Of a stretch of 28,525 nt of DNA, positions 1 to 8,376 are shown piece by piece. Both the position numbers and the translations under genes were made by a program. Source of the DNA: CANLBN01 sp047634655. Its GTDB lineage: Bacteria; Pseudomonadota; Gammaproteobacteria; Pseudomonadales; Cellvibrionaceae. Numbering within the stretch: the stretch's first letter is position 1; every line of letters begins with the position of its first letter. The notes below the pieces were generated by a model. That model was not told where the DNA came from. It did no database searches and saw nothing but the letters and a program-made list of their open reading frames with translations. The stretch lies in contig JBLIHY010000016.1 of assembly GCA_047634655.1 (NCBI GenBank), forward strand, positions 1 through 28,525, given 5' to 3'.

Positions 1-293
1 CAACGCCCACATTTAAATGGTTGAACGGTCACTTTATTGATATAAAAGGAGAATTTTTGAAAGTTATTGAGAGATATTTTTATAAAAATTTTTGCGAAAA
101 CTGAAGAGCGTTATATGATCTGATTGACCAAATTTAAATTATTTTTTTGGGAAGGCAGCCAATCTGCTGACTTTTATTCAGCAGTAATATTGATTATCCA
201 TCTTGCATCGCTTTCAGCTCTTAATTGAACTAACCACGCGCAAGATGAGTAATCTAAATTGATGGTTGAGTTACTATGCGAATCTAAGAGATT
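1..293. other. AT-rich intergenic stretch, no gene recognised
   Basis: No coding region with a plausible start and length was found here. The sequence is AT-rich, with runs of A and T. A Shine-Dalgarno-like AAAGGAG near 46-52 precedes a TTG, but the frame closes after about 15 codons. It may be the 3' flank of a gene lying outside the window. Confidence 0.4.
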
Positions 294-848
294 CTATTGA
301 CCAATTACTTCTATTTCGTAAATCTCAATCTCGCTAGGTTTTTGCAAAATGGTTAAACGTAGATACTGTGCATCCTGCATTTGCCCGAGCTCACAAATAT
401 GGCCTGACGAACCGAGAAAGTAGAGAATACTACAATCACTGAAACCGATTATCGTGAAATCAGTGCCATCGTCTGATAATTCCAAAGAAAAATCTGCATT
501 ACCTGTGAGATTAGCTGAGCTAATATCTATGGATTCTATGGCATAAACTTGCGAAAAATTAATAGTTAAACTATCAACCACTGCATTTGCTTGCCAAAAG
601 CTGTTGGTATCCATGTCATCGCCATCAATAACAAATTGTTCACCACCGTTACCAGCATTAGCGGTAATCATAACGTTACTATTTGCCAGGATCACATTAG
701 TGCTATCCGTCCCTGGCTCATCATTTGTGCTTGAGCTACCTCCTCCTCCACCGCAAGCAGTTATCGTTGCTGCAGTGAAAAGAACGAAGGTCAGTTTTTT
801 AATGGCAGAAATTGGTCGTAGAAGAGACGTTAATAATGGTGTGTACAT
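294..848 (-). CDS. secreted lipoprotein with discoidin (F5/8 type C)-like domain
   Basis: This 184-residue protein begins with a hydrophobic signal peptide ending in a lipobox (T-I-T-A-C; Cys32 is the predicted lipidated residue). A Gly5-Ser3 linker and an acidic spacer follow. From about residue 55 to the end the pattern resembles a discoidin/F5-8 type C beta-sandwich: an N-terminal 'DGD..TNSFWQA' segment, then 'LTINFSQVYAIESIDI', and a C-terminal 'QYLRLTI' strand. Such domains usually bind carbohydrate or cell-surface ligands, so a role at the outer membrane is inferred; the ligand is unknown. The start is supported by AAGGA about 8 nt upstream of the ATG. It stands alone, with AT-rich flanks on both sides. 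The lipoprotein call is firm; the domain call rests on pattern only. Confidence 0.7.
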   Translation of the reverse strand: MYTPLLTSLLRPISAIKKLTFVLFTAATITACGGGGGSSSTNDEPGTDSTNVILANSNVMITANAGNGGEQFVIDGDDMDTNSFWQANAVVDSLTINFSQVYAIESIDISSANLTGNADFSLELSDDGTDFTIIGFSDCSILYFLGSSGHICELGQMQDAQYLRLTILQKPSEIEIYEIEVIGQ

Positions 849-1150
849 AGTACAGTCCTTGTAAAAGTTGGATTTCCATAAGGGTAATGATAAAGAAGAA
901 TTGAACGATAATTGCTTATCGAGTGATCAAAAAAATAGATTTCCTCCTGTCAAATTTGATTTAAAGTTTATCTGAGCAATAAATACATTTGTCTAAAGAT
1001 TAACCTCAATAAAACAAGGCAAAAATACTATAATATGGTTCGAATAATAAACTAACCGGTTTTTTCTATGAAATACCTCTCAAAGCAATCTTTCTGATGG
1101 ATATTAATTCCATAAAATATTCTATGTTACGTCCAAGCCGCTCGTAAATT
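849..1150. other. intergenic region with candidate psd promoter
   Basis: This is about 300 nt between the divergent lipoprotein and psd genes. No gene was seen. A perfect sigma70 -10 hexamer TATAAT lies at 1029-1034 on the plus strand, about 115 nt before psd, but no good -35 sits 16-18 nt upstream. The region must hold the promoters for both flanking genes; none is clearly resolved. Confidence 0.3.
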
Positions 1151-2008
1151 ATGAAATCTTTCCTATTTATTCTATGCCAGCACCTAATTCCGCAAAAAGC
1201 TTTGTCGCGCCTTGCGGGCACTTTGGCCGAGTGCCGAGTGCCCTGGATAAAAAATCCATTAATACGCTGGTTTATTAAAACTTATCAAGTCGACATGGGT
1301 GTGGCAGCTCAGCCTGAACCGACGGCGTACATCCATTTCAATGATTTCTTTACCCGAGCTTTGACCGAGGGCGAGCGTCCCATAGATCAGACAAAAGGAG
1401 CGGTCACTTCGCCGGCTGATGGCTGTATCAGTCAATTAGGAAGCATTAAAAATGGCCGCATTTTTCAGGCCAAGGGCGTCGAGTTCAGCTTGCTGGAGTT
1501 AGTCGGCGGCAATCCCTCCGATACCAAAGCTTTTGAGGAAGGCTGCTTTGCCACCGTTTACTTGTCACCGCGGGATTATCATCGCGTACACATGCCCCTG
1601 AGCGGACAGCTGCAGAAAATGATTCACATCCCCGGAGATTTGTTTTCAGTTAACGATGCTACGGCCCAAAATGTCCCTCGATTATTTGCCCGCAACGAAC
1701 GGGTGGTCTGTTTATTCGATACCGATCACGGCCCTATGGCCTTGATACTGGTGGGAGCCATGATTGTCGCCAGTATCGAAACCGTCTGGGCGGGCTTAGT
1801 CACTCCTTTGAAAAAACAAATTCGTTACTGGCAGTATCCTCCAAAAGTCATTTCAGCCTTTGATAAAGGAGAAGAAATCGGCCGTTTCAAGTTGGGCTCT
1901 ACCGTGATTTTACTATTGGGTAAAGGCGTCGCAGAATGGGAAGCTTCACTGCAAACGCAGTCAAGCGTCAGGATGGGAGAAAAAATCGGTTGGATCGACG
2001 CTCAATAA
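1151..2008 (+). CDS. psd: phosphatidylserine decarboxylase proenzyme
   Basis: Psd converts phosphatidylserine to phosphatidylethanolamine at the inner membrane, the last step of PE synthesis. It is a pyruvoyl enzyme made by self-cleavage of a proenzyme. The 285-residue length fits the bacterial type I family (about 285-320). The cleavage motif L-G-S-T is at residues 248-251, so Ser250 would become the pyruvoyl group of a 36-residue alpha chain, leaving a 249-residue beta chain. The family segments 'SPADG' and 'DYHRVHMP', which hold the catalytic Asp and His, are intact. The start codon lacks an obvious ribosome-binding site. The gene converges on the next one with only 4 nt between stop codons, so no separate terminator fits there. 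Confidence 0.96.
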   Translation: MKSFLFILCQHLIPQKALSRLAGTLAECRVPWIKNPLIRWFIKTYQVDMGVAAQPEPTAYIHFNDFFTRALTEGERPIDQTKGAVTSPADGCISQLGSIKNGRIFQAKGVEFSLLELVGGNPSDTKAFEEGCFATVYLSPRDYHRVHMPLSGQLQKMIHIPGDLFSVNDATAQNVPRLFARNERVVCLFDTDHGPMALILVGAMIVASIETVWAGLVTPLKKQIRYWQYPPKVISAFDKGEEIGRFKLGSTVILLLGKGVAEWEASLQTQSSVRMGEKIGWIDAQ

Positions 2009-2012
2009 TTAT

Positions 2013-2900
2013 TCAGAAAAGCTCACCTCTAGCTTTTAGATCGTTGATTAAACGCCGGTAGCCCGTTCGATAATCCGGGTATTGAAATCGATAGCCGCTA
2101 GTGAGAATTCTGTTATTTCTGCAACGCTTATTACCCAATTGGCGACTGGATTCTGTAGGCGACAGTGCATCTGGCGATAAATCCAGCTGCTTTGCCAGCC
2201 AAACTTTCACGTCGTACATAGGCGAGGGTTCACAGTCGCTGGCAAGATAAAGTGCTTCGATGGTCTTGGCATGCGCTTTGGCACTTTGTTTTTCGATAAC
2301 ATGAGCCAGAATACCGGCGCCATCTTCGGCGTGAATGCGATTGCTATAGATGATCGGCGTTTTATGCGAACCCTTTCCAGATAGAACCTGATCAATCAAG
2401 CGTCGACGACCTGGACCATAAATCCCAGAAAAGCGAACACAACAATGATTGTAGTCGCTACTTCGCAATAAATTTTCTGCTTCTAACAGGCGTTTGCCGC
2501 TATAGCTTCCAGGCTCGGTGGCAGAGCTTTCGTCGACCCACTCGCCATCTTGTTGGCCGTAGACACTGGTACTGGAAACAAAAACAATTAACCTCGGCCT
2601 CGCAGACAAATCATCCAAGACATTTAATACACTTTGCGTCGTTTGTACATAAGCTCGTCGATAACCATCATCACTCATTTCACTGGGCGTCATAGTCAAT
2701 ACGATAACATCAAAGTCGTCATCTAAAATTGGGCGGATTTGTTCTGGTTGCGCTATATCCGCCTTAAAGGTTGCGATGCCATTCACTGCGATGGATCGGC
2801 GTCTTACGCCACTAAGCTGATAACGCCCCGACAAACGTCGGGACAGACGTTGAGCAATATCACCAAATCCGAGTAATAAACATTTTTCTTGGGTAGACAT
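2013..2900 (-). CDS. NAD-dependent epimerase/dehydratase family protein (YeeZ-like SDR)
   Basis: This 295-residue protein has an atypical/extended SDR Rossmann fold. The N-terminal nucleotide-binding loop reads 'LLLGFGDIAQRLSRRL'. An active-site region 'FVSSTSVYGQ' supplies Ser/Thr and Tyr, followed by 'GSYSGKRLLEAE', 'VRFSGIYGPGR' and a C-terminal substrate domain. It looks most like the YeeZ-type sugar-nucleotide epimerase-related proteins, whose substrates are not established. It is divergent from oxyR across 101 nt and convergent with psd. Nothing links it functionally to either neighbour. Confidence 0.85.
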   Translation of the reverse strand: MSTQEKCLLLGFGDIAQRLSRRLSGRYQLSGVRRRSIAVNGIATFKADIAQPEQIRPILDDDFDVIVLTMTPSEMSDDGYRRAYVQTTQSVLNVLDDLSARPRLIVFVSSTSVYGQQDGEWVDESSATEPGSYSGKRLLEAENLLRSSDYNHCCVRFSGIYGPGRRRLIDQVLSGKGSHKTPIIYSNRIHAEDGAGILAHVIEKQSAKAHAKTIEALYLASDCEPSPMYDVKVWLAKQLDLSPDALSPTESSRQLGNKRCRNNRILTSGYRFQYPDYRTGYRRLINDLKARGELF

Positions 2901-3001
2901 TGATTATATAAATCCTAGTTGTTGCCAGTGCCGAATTCTGGTTAACTAATTCACATTGGCCTAAAAAAGTAAAAACAATTTACCAATGGGGGCAACTAAT
3001 A

Positions 3002-3922
3002 ATGACTCTAACTGAACTACGCTACATTGTCAGCTTAGCTCAAGAACAACACTTCGGTAGAGCCGCCGATCGCTGCTGCGTTTCGCAACCTACTCTGAGT
3101 ATCGCAGTTAAAAAACTGGAAGAAGAACTCGGTATTGCTCTGTTCGAGCGTTCCAAGACCCGGGTTAGCATAACCCCCATGGGTGAAAAAATTATTATTC
3201 AGGCACAAAAAGTACTGGGAGAGGTCTCGGCGATAAAAGACATTGCCAGTATGGGTAAAGACCAACTTAGCAGTCCTCTGAAAGTTGGCGCTATTTTTAC
3301 CATCGGCCCCTATCTCTTTCCCAGCTTTATTCCAGAACTACGCAAGTTAGCGCCGCACATGCCACTTTATGTCGAAGAAGGCTATACCGCAACTTTGCGT
3401 CATCGACTGCGCAAGGGTGAATCAGATGTCATCATCGTGGCGCTGCCATTCACTGAAACCGATGTAGTTACTCAACGACTTTTTGACGAACCATTCGTGG
3501 TACTGTTGCCATCGGGACATCCTTTGGCTAAGCAAGAGACCATTACCTCTGCCGAGCTATACGATGAGCATGTCTTATTGTTGGGACCGGGACATTGTTT
3601 CCGCGATCAAATCCTCGAGGCTTACCCAGGCCTGGATGAGTCTCCCGACGAGGATAATAATTTGATCCGCACTGTAGCCGAAGGCAGCTCTCTAGAGACA
3701 CTCCGGCACATAGTGGCCTCGGGTATCGGAATTTCTATTTTACCGGAATCTGCGACAATTAGTCGCTACACGGACGACACACTCACGACTCGTCCTTTGG
3801 CCGACAGCAGTGCTTACCGAACCGTTGCTCTAGCCTGGCGCGCCAGCTTTCCACGTCACAAGGCCATTGATATCTTGAGAAAAGCTATTCTTTCCAGCCA
3901 GAAAGCTGTGGAAAAAAATTAA
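3002..3922 (+). CDS. oxyR: LysR-family hydrogen peroxide sensor OxyR, with Tyr at position 208
   Basis: This is a 306-residue LysR-type regulator. It has an N-terminal winged helix-turn-helix (residues 1-60, including 'HFGRAADRCCVSQPTLS') and a periplasmic-binding-protein-like sensor domain. The sensor motif G-H-C-F-R-D-Q places the cysteine at residue 199, matching peroxidatic Cys199 of E. coli OxyR, with the neighbouring His198 conserved. The partner Cys208 found in E. coli and P. aeruginosa is replaced by Tyr (codon TAC at 3623-3625). OxyR normally activates catalase, peroxiredoxin and related genes on oxidation. The ATG is preceded by a strong GGGGG ribosome-binding site. It lies just upstream of recG, as in Pseudomonas, where the two are co-transcribed. 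Family assignment is firm; whether the protein still senses peroxide by disulfide is uncertain. Confidence 0.93.
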   Translation: MTLTELRYIVSLAQEQHFGRAADRCCVSQPTLSIAVKKLEEELGIALFERSKTRVSITPMGEKIIIQAQKVLGEVSAIKDIASMGKDQLSSPLKVGAIFTIGPYLFPSFIPELRKLAPHMPLYVEEGYTATLRHRLRKGESDVIIVALPFTETDVVTQRLFDEPFVVLLPSGHPLAKQETITSAELYDEHVLLLGPGHCFRDQILEAYPGLDESPDEDNNLIRTVAEGSSLETLRHIVASGIGISILPESATISRYTDDTLTTRPLADSSAYRTVALAWRASFPRHKAIDILRKAILSSQKAVEKN

Positions 3923-4004
3923 TTACTACTGAGTCGGATATAAAACCCACTGTTTGACAGCGGGATCTCGCACGATAAACAGATTAATTATCGCAGGTTC
4001 GACG

Positions 4005-6095
4005 GTGACAAAAGCCGCTCAATCATCCCTTAATTTACAGTCAGCGCCCTTAACGCACCTCAAAGGCGTCGGTGGGCAACTGTCTGCCAAATTTGAAAAA
4101 CTGGGGCTAGTGAGCCTCCAAGATCTGTTGCTGCACTTACCAATGCGTTACGAAGATCGCACTCAAATTACGCCCATCAACCACCTTCGGCCTCTACAAT
4201 CTGCCGTCATTGAAGGGGAGCTTCAGGATAACCAAGTGAACTATGGCCGGCGGCGAAGCCTACTCTGCCAGCTAAAAGATCACTCCGGGATAATTAGCCT
4301 GCGTTTTTATCACTTTTCCGCCAGTCAACAACGAGCTCTGGCAAAAGGCAACCGCCTGCGCTGCTATGGCGAGGTGCGAATGGGTGCCTCGGGACTGGAA
4401 ATCTACCACCCTGAATATCAACTGGTCAGTCGCGATAAATCGACCCCCCTGGAGCAATCGTTTACCCCAGTTTATCCAACTACCGAAGGGATGAGTCAGG
4501 CGCGTTTACGCCGCCTGCTTGAGCAGGCCTTTGAACTCGCCCGCAATAGCGACTGCAAATTGCCTCGACTGTTGAGTGAAGAGGCTGGCGAAGATTTACT
4601 GGATCATCTTTTCTACTTGCATTTCCCACCCAAGGATGCGGCTCTAGACTTGTTAATGGATGGCAAACATCCCTATCAATTACACCTTATCGAAGAGGAG
4701 CTCAGCGCCTACCAAGCCAGCTTATTGCGTTTGCGTGAGCAACGCCGTCAGAAAATGGCGAATCCAATACCGCCTTCAAACGATTGGGTCAAACCGTTCA
4801 CCGACAATTTGCCCTTTACACTAACCCGGGGACAACAGCGCGTTTGTCGAGAAATCGCTGAAGATCTAGGTGAATGCCAACCAATGATGCGCCTGGTACA
4901 AGGAGATGTCGGCTCAGGAAAAACGCTGGTTGCGGCTATTGCGGCTTTGCAAGTTATCGCTTGCGGCAAGCAGGTTGCTCTAATGGCACCGACAGATATT
5001 CTGGCCGAGCAACATCGCCACAATTTCCAGCGCTGGCTCAACCCTTTCGGTATCGAGATTGCCCGATTGAGCGGCAGACAAAAATCCAGCGAACGCCGAA
5101 CTTGCCTCGAAGCAATTGCCAAAGGCAAAGCCAAGATGGTTATCGGCACCCATGCACTGTTTCAGGAGGCGGTAGAATTTGACGATCTAGCGCTAATTAT
5201 TGTGGACGAACAACACCGCTTTGGCGTCCACCAACGCCTGCGGCTGCGCGATAAGGGCAGACTAGCTGCCCGCGTTCCACACCAGTTGATCATGACCGCC
5301 ACGCCTATTCCCAGAACGCTGGCCATGAGCGCCTACGCCGATCTGGACTATTCCGTCATCGACGAATTGCCCAAAGGGCGAATTCCCATTGAAACCGTGG
5401 TCATAAGTCAGCGGCGTCGACCTCAAATCATAGAGCGCATTCGCCACGCCTGCTGTAGCGGCCGCCAGGCCTACTGGGTATGTACCTTAATCGAACAATC
5501 TGAAACTCTATCCGCGGAAGCCGCAGAGGAAACCGCCAAACTGCTTCAGGAGCAACTGGGTGAGTTAAACATTGCGCTGGTACATGGTCGTTTAAAGCCC
5601 CAGGAAAAAGAAAATTTAATGGCCGCTTTCAAGCGCGGAGAAATCCAATTATTAGTGGCAACTACCGTCATTGAAGTAGGCGTCGATGTTCCCAATGCCA
5701 GTCTAATGATTATTGAAAATCCAGAGCGGCTCGGCTTAGCTCAACTGCATCAGCTGCGCGGGCGAGTCGGACGTGGCGATACCGCTAGCCACTGTGTGTT
5801 GCTCTATGGAGACAAGCTCTCCGAAAATGGCAAAGCTCGCCTGCAAGCGATGCGGCAAAATAGCGATGGATTCCGCATCGCCGAGATCGATCTGGAACTG
5901 CGCGGCCCTGGCGAACTACTGGGCACGCGCCAGACAGGCGACATCGCATTTAAGCTCGCAGATCTGGAGCGCGACCGAGAGTTACTGCCCCAGGCGCAAC
6001 AGCGAGCTAAGCAAATCTCGATAGAAGCACCCAAACGAGCGGAAGCACTGATTCAACGCTGGGTGGGCACTAAGGAGCGATTTGCTCAAGCATAA
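4005..6095 (+). CDS. recG: ATP-dependent DNA helicase RecG
   Basis: RecG is a monomeric superfamily 2 translocase that regresses stalled forks and processes recombination intermediates and R-loops. The N-terminal wedge/OB domain covers roughly residues 1-200. The helicase motifs are complete: Walker A G-D-V-G-S-G-K-T (about residues 300-307), the 'TDILAEQH' motif, motif II D-E-Q-H, 'TATPIPRTLAM', and the C-terminal 'HQLRGRVGRG' and 'LRGPGELLGTRQTG'. I prefer the GTG at 4005 (696 aa, close to the 693 of E. coli; AGG 7 nt upstream). An in-frame TTG at 3954 would add 17 atypical residues, and that TTG is part of a TTGACA that resembles a -35 box. It lies 82 nt after oxyR and is probably co-transcribed with it. 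Confidence 0.95.
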   Translation: MTKAAQSSLNLQSAPLTHLKGVGGQLSAKFEKLGLVSLQDLLLHLPMRYEDRTQITPINHLRPLQSAVIEGELQDNQVNYGRRRSLLCQLKDHSGIISLRFYHFSASQQRALAKGNRLRCYGEVRMGASGLEIYHPEYQLVSRDKSTPLEQSFTPVYPTTEGMSQARLRRLLEQAFELARNSDCKLPRLLSEEAGEDLLDHLFYLHFPPKDAALDLLMDGKHPYQLHLIEEELSAYQASLLRLREQRRQKMANPIPPSNDWVKPFTDNLPFTLTRGQQRVCREIAEDLGECQPMMRLVQGDVGSGKTLVAAIAALQVIACGKQVALMAPTDILAEQHRHNFQRWLNPFGIEIARLSGRQKSSERRTCLEAIAKGKAKMVIGTHALFQEAVEFDDLALIIVDEQHRFGVHQRLRLRDKGRLAARVPHQLIMTATPIPRTLAMSAYADLDYSVIDELPKGRIPIETVVISQRRRPQIIERIRHACCSGRQAYWVCTLIEQSETLSAEAAEETAKLLQEQLGELNIALVHGRLKPQEKENLMAAFKRGEIQLLVATTVIEVGVDVPNASLMIIENPERLGLAQLHQLRGRVGRGDTASHCVLLYGDKLSENGKARLQAMRQNSDGFRIAEIDLELRGPGELLGTRQTGDIAFKLADLERDRELLPQAQQRAKQISIEAPKRAEALIQRWVGTKERFAQA

Positions 6096-6437
6096 TTCGA
6101 CACAGCCGGTATCAACAGATAGATATCAAGCTTCTCGAATATAGCCATTTGTATCAGTTGGTATCGCGCCATCGGGAACAAAATGTAATCTAAGTAGACG
6201 GGGATATTCTTTTCCAACACGTTCTTTTCTTAAGAAAAGGGGAGTTTATACTTCCAGCACTTTAGAAAGCTGCATATTGAGCTTGTAAAGAACCAGAGCA
6301 CGATCACTATTCTCAATCGTTCTACTTTGTGGATTCACAGGCAATAACAATCACGCGGTAACGATATCAATAAAATCTCTCGGGGATCTTGCTATGAATA
6401 TATTTTCCAGCGTCTATTCGCTGTCGTTAGACGTACC
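6096..6437. other. intergenic region between recG and metallo-hydrolase
   Basis: No gene is supported here. The region contains a 16-bp palindrome at 6224-6239 (listed separately) and, near its end, an ATG at 6394 that may be the original start of the downstream damaged gene. No canonical rho-independent terminator for recG was found. Confidence 0.4.
6224..6239. repeat. 16-bp perfect palindrome CTTTTCTTAAGAAAAG
   Basis: The two 8-nt halves are exact reverse complements with no loop. It is about 130 nt downstream of recG and 155-170 nt upstream of the metallo-hydrolase start. The lack of a loop and GC content argue against a terminator. A symmetric protein-binding site is possible, but no family was recognised. 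Confidence 0.5.
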
Positions 6438-7356
6438 GTGTCTGTTCAGGTTACAGCCGTATCGACCGAAGTCAAAGTTACGCCGCTTGGCAGCCAGGAA
6501 GGTGAGTTTTTCCAGTTAGACCGAGCCTTAATCTTCGAAGATCCGGACGGTACTCGAGTACTCTACGACCCAGGCCGTACTGTCGCTGGCGCGAATGATC
6601 CCCGCCTTGGAGAGGTCGATGTCATTCTAGTTAGCCACATGCACGGTGACCACGTGGGCGATAAACATATTGCCGAAGTGGGTAAAGGCCAATGCAAGTC
6701 CACCAGCTTCCCGGTTAATGTTTTACCGAATACCATCAATATCGCAATGGCAAAAGATGCCATTATTATGACCGGCAGCGAAATGCCTAAATTCTTCGCC
6801 AGCAAGCTCAAAGCTTTAGGCGGCAATCCAGAAAAATCTCAGCTGGTTCGTTTTGGCGCTTCCAAAATAGTGGGTGGAGTTACCATAACTACAGTTCCCG
6901 CGGTCCACTCAAACGGTATTTCGGGCCACATGATCGGTGGTGAATTGGGAGATTTACTCAATTCATCTGGCCTTACCGCCGACGCTGGTCCACCAACAGG
7001 TTATGTTTTAACTTTTTCCAACGGACTCGCGGTCTACCTCTCTGGCGATACCGGCGTGACCGCTGAACAGGAGAAGGTCGTTCGCGATTACTACAAAGTG
7101 AAACTGGCCGTAATCAATATTGGTGACACTTTCACTACCGGACCCCAGGAAGCCGCCTGGGTAATTAACGAACTGATCAAAACCCGAATCGGTGATCGCT
7201 TCCCATGCTAATCAGCCACCGACGAAGGGTGGTGAGGTGATTGCGGGTACTCGAGTGGATATCTTCAGCAAGCTCAGTGAAAAGCCTGTACACATTCCTT
7301 TAAGCGGGCGCACTATGAATTTCGATGAAAAAGGGACTTGCACCAAGGGCTGTTGA
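6438..7356 (+). pseudogene. metallo-beta-lactamase-fold hydrolase, frameshifted
   Basis: The first frame (6438-7211) encodes an MBL-fold domain with the zinc motif H67-x-H69-x-D71-H72 ('SHMHGDH'), and later 'VPAVHSNG' and 'LSGDTG'. It then ends abruptly after 'IGDRFPC'. The +1 frame from 7183 carries the missing family C-terminus: 'PESVIASHANQPPTKGG', then 'PVHIPLSGRTM', ending at TGA 7354-7356. One surplus base in the AAAACCC run at 7179-7185 explains the break, and removing one A rejoins 'LIK' to 'PESVIASHAN'. Related proteins are usually secreted. Here the only ATG for a signal peptide (6394) is out of frame with the body, suggesting a second indel near 6403-6406. The product loses a conserved late histidine ('SHAN') and is probably inactive unless the indel is a sequencing error. 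Confidence 0.8.
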
Positions 7357-7403
7357 AGAGATTATTGGAACGATGCGGCTTGCGCTAGAACTGCTGTTTT
7401 TTA

Positions 7404-7422
7404 GTCTGCCTCGCAGGCAGAC
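7404..7422. terminator. stem-loop between convergent genes, possible terminator
   Basis: The 8-bp arms GTCTGCCT and AGGCAGAC enclose a 3-nt loop. It lies between the frameshifted hydrolase (+) and the DUF3833 gene (-), where a bidirectional terminator is expected. A TTTTT run starts about 9 nt downstream on the plus strand, which is farther than in a canonical intrinsic terminator, so the call is tentative. Confidence 0.4.
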
Positions 7423-7570
7423 CGTCTCCATTTTTACTGTGATCTGTGGAAACCGTGACTCTGGGATATTGGTTAATTATAGCTATTCATCCCAGAGCTG
7501 AAATTTCAAAGTGTAGAGAAAGTTTTTCGCCGCAGACTATTTTATTGACCGTGATAACTTTCACTTTCTG

Positions 7571-8155
7571 TCACCTTCTATCGAAGTCTCTCACTAACTG
7601 GGAAATACCCTCTGCAGCACTTTCCTGCATGATCACCAGAGTCAATTTTCCAACCTCAAACCCCCATTTGGTCATCAGCGTTTCGTTCATGATCACTCCG
7701 GGGGCTACTTGGTACATCCAATCGTCCATGGATAAAGTGATCGTTCCATCCTTATAGGGAACCTTCAATCGATAAAGCAGGTTAATGGCACTACCCGCCG
7801 TTTGGATCGTGGCTTCGCCTTCCACATCACCAGCGGTACCAATGTATCCACCATCTGCTTGTGGAACCATCTTCCACAGGCGTGTCTGGCGCTCACCGTC
7901 GTTGAACCAGAAAATCTCATCCAAGAAGCCCGTACCATCGTCCTGCCAAGTACCTTTCAGTGAGGCCGTAAAATGTCGAGTAACCTCGCCAGAGCGGTCG
8001 CGCAAAATGCCGTAGGCAACCAGATTTCCGCTGAAAAAATTTTCCAGGCTGAGTTCGGGTTCTCGCCCTTCATAATCATTAATGGAAACTGGCGAGCATG
8101 CGACCAGCACGCTCAATGTCACAGCGAGCAAACTTAACCGTGCGGTTTTATTCAT
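7571..8155 (-). CDS. DUF3833 family lipoprotein
   Basis: This 194-residue protein starts with a lysine-bearing signal peptide and a lipobox 'LSVLVAC' (Cys20). The body has the pattern of the DUF3833 family: 'FFSGNLVAYGILRDRSGEVTRHF' near residues 40-62, 'GTWQDDGTGFLDEIFWFNDGERQTRLW', and a C-terminal 'DDWMYQ...MNETLMTKWGFEVGKLTL'. Members are small outer-membrane or periplasmic lipoproteins of unknown function with a predicted beta-barrel/lipocalin-like fold. The gene stands alone between a convergent hydrolase and the end of mnmG. No function beyond the family can be supported. Confidence 0.85.
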   Translation of the reverse strand: MNKTARLSLLAVTLSVLVACSPVSINDYEGREPELSLENFFSGNLVAYGILRDRSGEVTRHFTASLKGTWQDDGTGFLDEIFWFNDGERQTRLWKMVPQADGGYIGTAGDVEGEATIQTAGSAINLLYRLKVPYKDGTITLSMDDWMYQVAPGVIMNETLMTKWGFEVGKLTLVIMQESAAEGISQLVRDFDRR

Positions 8156-8376
8156 TTTTCATCACCTTAGAAATTACAATAGAAATATCGGTTCTTACGC
8201 TTTTGCTGTTATCAGAGATTACCGATGGCGCATTACGCTTCTGTAGCTGCGACTCATTGGAGAGTTCTAAAAGACTCCCCCTGAGGCCAGCCAGAAAGCC
8301 CAAAAAATCGAATGCGCGGAACACTTACCCTTGGAATGACATAAAGTCATCGGGCCTTATCAAGGCTTTCAAAGCG

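Noticed and set aside
47..105. AAAGGAG followed by TTG and a short ORF at the window start
   Set aside because: The frame closes after about 15 codons and has no recognisable product.
604..864. plus-strand open frame opposite the discoidin-like lipoprotein
   Set aside because: The minus-strand frame has a lipobox signal peptide, a ribosome-binding site and a domain pattern. The opposite frame has a proline run created by the glycine linker and no such support.
3954..3981. TTGACA with TAAACA 16 nt downstream, as a recG promoter
   Set aside because: The -35 is perfect but the -10 is poor, and recG is probably read from oxyR. It was kept only as an argument against using this TTG as the recG start.
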